Source of the DNA: CAYZEZ01 sp964477295 | Lineage (GTDB): Bacteria > Bacteroidota > Bacteroidia > Bacteroidales > SM23-62 | DNA: 8,635 nt | Direction of reading: 5' to 3' | NCBI GenBank assembly: GCA_964477295.1 | Contig: CAYZEZ010000212.1 | Coordinates: forward strand, 1 to 8,635 | In this document: piece after piece, positions 7,164 through 8,635 of the stretch | Position numbering within the stretch: position 1 is the first letter of the stretch | How the letters are laid out: each line of letters starts with the position of its first letter | Made by a program: the position numbers and the translations under genes | The notes under the pieces: model-generated | What the model was told of the DNA's origin: nothing | Seen by the model: the letters and a program-made list of their open reading frames with translations, nothing else | Databases searched by the model: none

Positions 7164-7200
7164 AAAAAAAACCGCAGTGAATGAGGCATCACTGCGGTTT
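7164..7200 (-). terminator. Intrinsic terminator of the upstream secreted-protein gene
   Basis: A perfect 12-bp stem (arms 7169-7180 and 7189-7200) has an 8-nt loop. On the minus-strand transcript it is followed by a run of eight U (7171-7164, partly in the stem). It begins 5 nt after the stop codon at 7206-7208. This is a classic Rho-independent terminator and separates the two secreted-protein genes into different transcripts. The A-rich left flank could also allow weak stem extension. Confidence 0.92.
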
Positions 7201-7205
7201 AGAAT

Positions 7206-8635
7206 TTACTCAAGGACTATCTTGCCACGGTACACATTATCTCCCCTGATCTCAACAAAATAATACCCGGCTTTGAGGTTTTCTCTTTTCAGAATAACTT
7301 CTTCCCCGGTAACCTTACCCTGGCTGTGAACCAGTTTGCCGGAAATGTCTCTTACAAACAGGTTGTACTCTGAGCTCTCTGGATTCGGGAACTTCAGGGT
7401 GGTATAATCAGAAAATGGATTGGGATAGACTGTTAATCCTTCATCAGATGTGGCCTGCTTGATGGCAGTTACCTGCAGGCGGTTATCATCCTGGTTTGAG
7501 TGACTGTATGGGCCGGCGCCTGCCTTTAAGCTCCCTGTTGGGAAGCAGGATTCAGGGCGACGGACCACAATCCGGTAATAGTAGTCCACCCCGGGTTCCG
7601 CTCCTGCATCCAGCCACTGGCTTGTGCTGGCGGCCATGGAATGAAGACTGTCGAGCGCCCCGTCTTCCGTTCCCCTGTAAATTGTAAACGTCCCGTAAGG
7701 AAATCCGTAATACGGATCCCAGTTACATTGAATCTGGTTGTATTCAGGATTCTCGCTGGTCAACAGGTGCAATGTTTTATGCGGAGTGCACAGGTCAATA
7801 TCTGATTCATTGCCTTCGGGATCAACAGCAGTAATTTTATACAGATAGGATTGTTCAACAGGATTTACAGTTGTATCTATATAAACACTCAGGTCTGAAG
7901 AGGATACGTTCCCGATCACATCGTATAATCCCTGTACGATACTTTCCCTGTAAATATTATAGGATGCGATGGGTGCATTGGATTTCTTTTCCCATACGAC
8001 GAGGTTGCTGTTCTTTGTTGAATCTACCGTCACCATACATATCTGGGGCGCCAGGTACAACTGGACAGAGTCTGTCCTTACCACTCCGCAGGAGTTAGTT
8101 ATACGGCAATGGTAAAGGCCTTCACTATCTGAACTTGAATTGTCGATCCAGAGATCAGGGTATTTCTTACCTGTAAGGGATTCGTCGTCCTTAAACCACC
8201 TGAAAAATACCGGTGGAGTGCCTGTTGCATTGGTACTCAGAATAGTCCTTTGACCCTCTATTCCCCAGGTCGTGACGGGCTGGTACAGGATCTCCGGCGG
8301 TGTTTCCACCCCAACGAATACGGGTTCGGTATAAACAGATCCAAAGGCGTTGGTAACCATGCACCTGTAATAGCCTGAATGCTCTGGTTGGGCACCTTCA
8401 AAAGTCAGCAGATTATCTGTGGCTCCCGCTATATTATTACCCTCTTTCTGCCACTGGAAAGAAGCACCGTGCCTGATCTCACAATACAGATTGATAGTGT
8501 CGTCCTGGCAAACGATCTGGTTGATTGGCTGGAGGGTAACGACAGGCAATCCATGCTGGCTCTCGTAGGCCCCAATATCAATAAGTGAATCGTAAACCCT
8601 TGGATTACCGGCAATATCAACAAGCCCGATAAACT
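7206..8635 (-). CDS. T9SS-secreted Ig/FN3 surface protein, 5' end missing
   Basis: This is the C-terminal 475 residues of a secreted protein. The frame is open to the window edge, so the true start lies beyond 8635. A TTG at 8549 is a possible but wrong start, because upstream codons in frame encode DIAGNPR and DIGAYES, the expected end of a beta-helix module. Visible domains, counted from the L at 8549: Ig-like 1 (about 1-82, Cys pair around a central FQW), Ig-like 2 (about 84-165, RWF and YHC), FN3-like modules (about 168-340) beginning APQICMVTV, a short linker with GPYSHS, and a T9SS sorting tail (about 370-447) from VYPNPFS through RDISGK to KIVLE. The tail directs export through the type IX system and is usually cleaved on secretion. 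It is a paralogue of the downstream 1320-residue gene and has its own terminator. No catalytic domain is visible; its role is probably surface binding or scaffold (inferred). Confidence 0.92.
   Translation of the reverse strand, partial: FIGLVDIAGNPRVYDSLIDIGAYESQHGLPVVTLQPINQIVCQDDTINLYCEIRHGASFQWQKEGNNIAGATDNLLTFEGAQPEHSGYYRCMVTNAFGSVYTEPVFVGVETPPEILYQPVTTWGIEGQRTILSTNATGTPPVFFRWFKDDESLTGKKYPDLWIDNSSSDSEGLYHCRITNSCGVVRTDSVQLYLAPQICMVTVDSTKNSNLVVWEKKSNAPIASYNIYRESIVQGLYDVIGNVSSSDLSVYIDTTVNPVEQSYLYKITAVDPEGNESDIDLCTPHKTLHLLTSENPEYNQIQCNWDPYYGFPYGTFTIYRGTEDGALDSLHSMAASTSQWLDAGAEPGVDYYYRIVVRRPESCFPTGSLKAGAGPYSHSNQDDNRLQVTAIKQATSDEGLTVYPNPFSDYTTLKFPNPESSEYNLFVRDISGKLVHSQGKVTGEEVILKRENLKAGYYFVEIRGDNVYRGKIVLE
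7209..8549 (-). repeat. C-terminal Ig-Ig-FN3-T9SS cassette, copy B
   Basis: This is the partner of copy A at 3045-4400, in the same orientation and at nearly the same length (447 against about 452 residues). Similarity continues upstream into the DIGAYE motif on both sides, so the paralogy probably includes at least the end of the beta-helix module. Some DNA blocks are close to identical, for example the codons for the QICMVTV segment near 8030-8055 against those near 3880-3905. Confidence 0.85.

Noticed and set aside
8429..8623. Minus-strand 64-codon frame near the window edge
   Set aside because: It overlaps the long Ig/FN3 frame out of phase and has no domain; the main frame shows clear homology across the same bases.

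Overview
The window looks like a Bacteroidota (Bacteroidetes) chromosome, probably from an environmental or anaerobic Bacteroidales-like member. Three things suggest this: C-terminal type IX secretion (T9SS) sorting domains on two proteins, a TPR-type HisKA_2 sensor kinase next to a LytTR response regulator, and starts without Shine-Dalgarno sites. All four genes lie on the minus strand, so the order of transcription runs from high to low coordinates.

Region by region, in transcription order. (1) >8635 to 7206 is the 3' part of a large secreted-protein gene: the end of a DIGAYE-type beta-helix module, two Ig-like domains, fibronectin-III-like modules and a T9SS tail. It is closed by a textbook intrinsic terminator (7164-7200). 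(2) 7163-7005 is intergenic, with two small palindromes and a candidate Bacteroidetes-type promoter. (3) 7004-3042 is a complete 1320-residue secreted protein: signal peptide, two tandem beta-helix modules, two Ig-like domains, FN3-like modules and a T9SS tail. Its stop codon is embedded in a perfect 19-bp inverted repeat (3008-3050). (4) 2963-732 is a membrane-bound TPR sensor histidine kinase. (5) 651 to <1 is a LytTR response regulator, cut by the window edge.

The two secreted genes are tandem paralogues that share a C-terminal cassette of about 450 residues. The larger one also contains an internal duplication of its whole beta-helix module. The kinase and regulator form a two-component pair, probably co-transcribed. 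Whether this pair controls the surface proteins is only suggested by proximity. No tRNA, rRNA, CRISPR array, transposase or IS end was seen. The most unusual signals are the long AT-rich palindrome over the stop codon, the modular duplications, and chlamydial-Pmp-like GGA(I)/FxxN repeats in the beta-helix protein.
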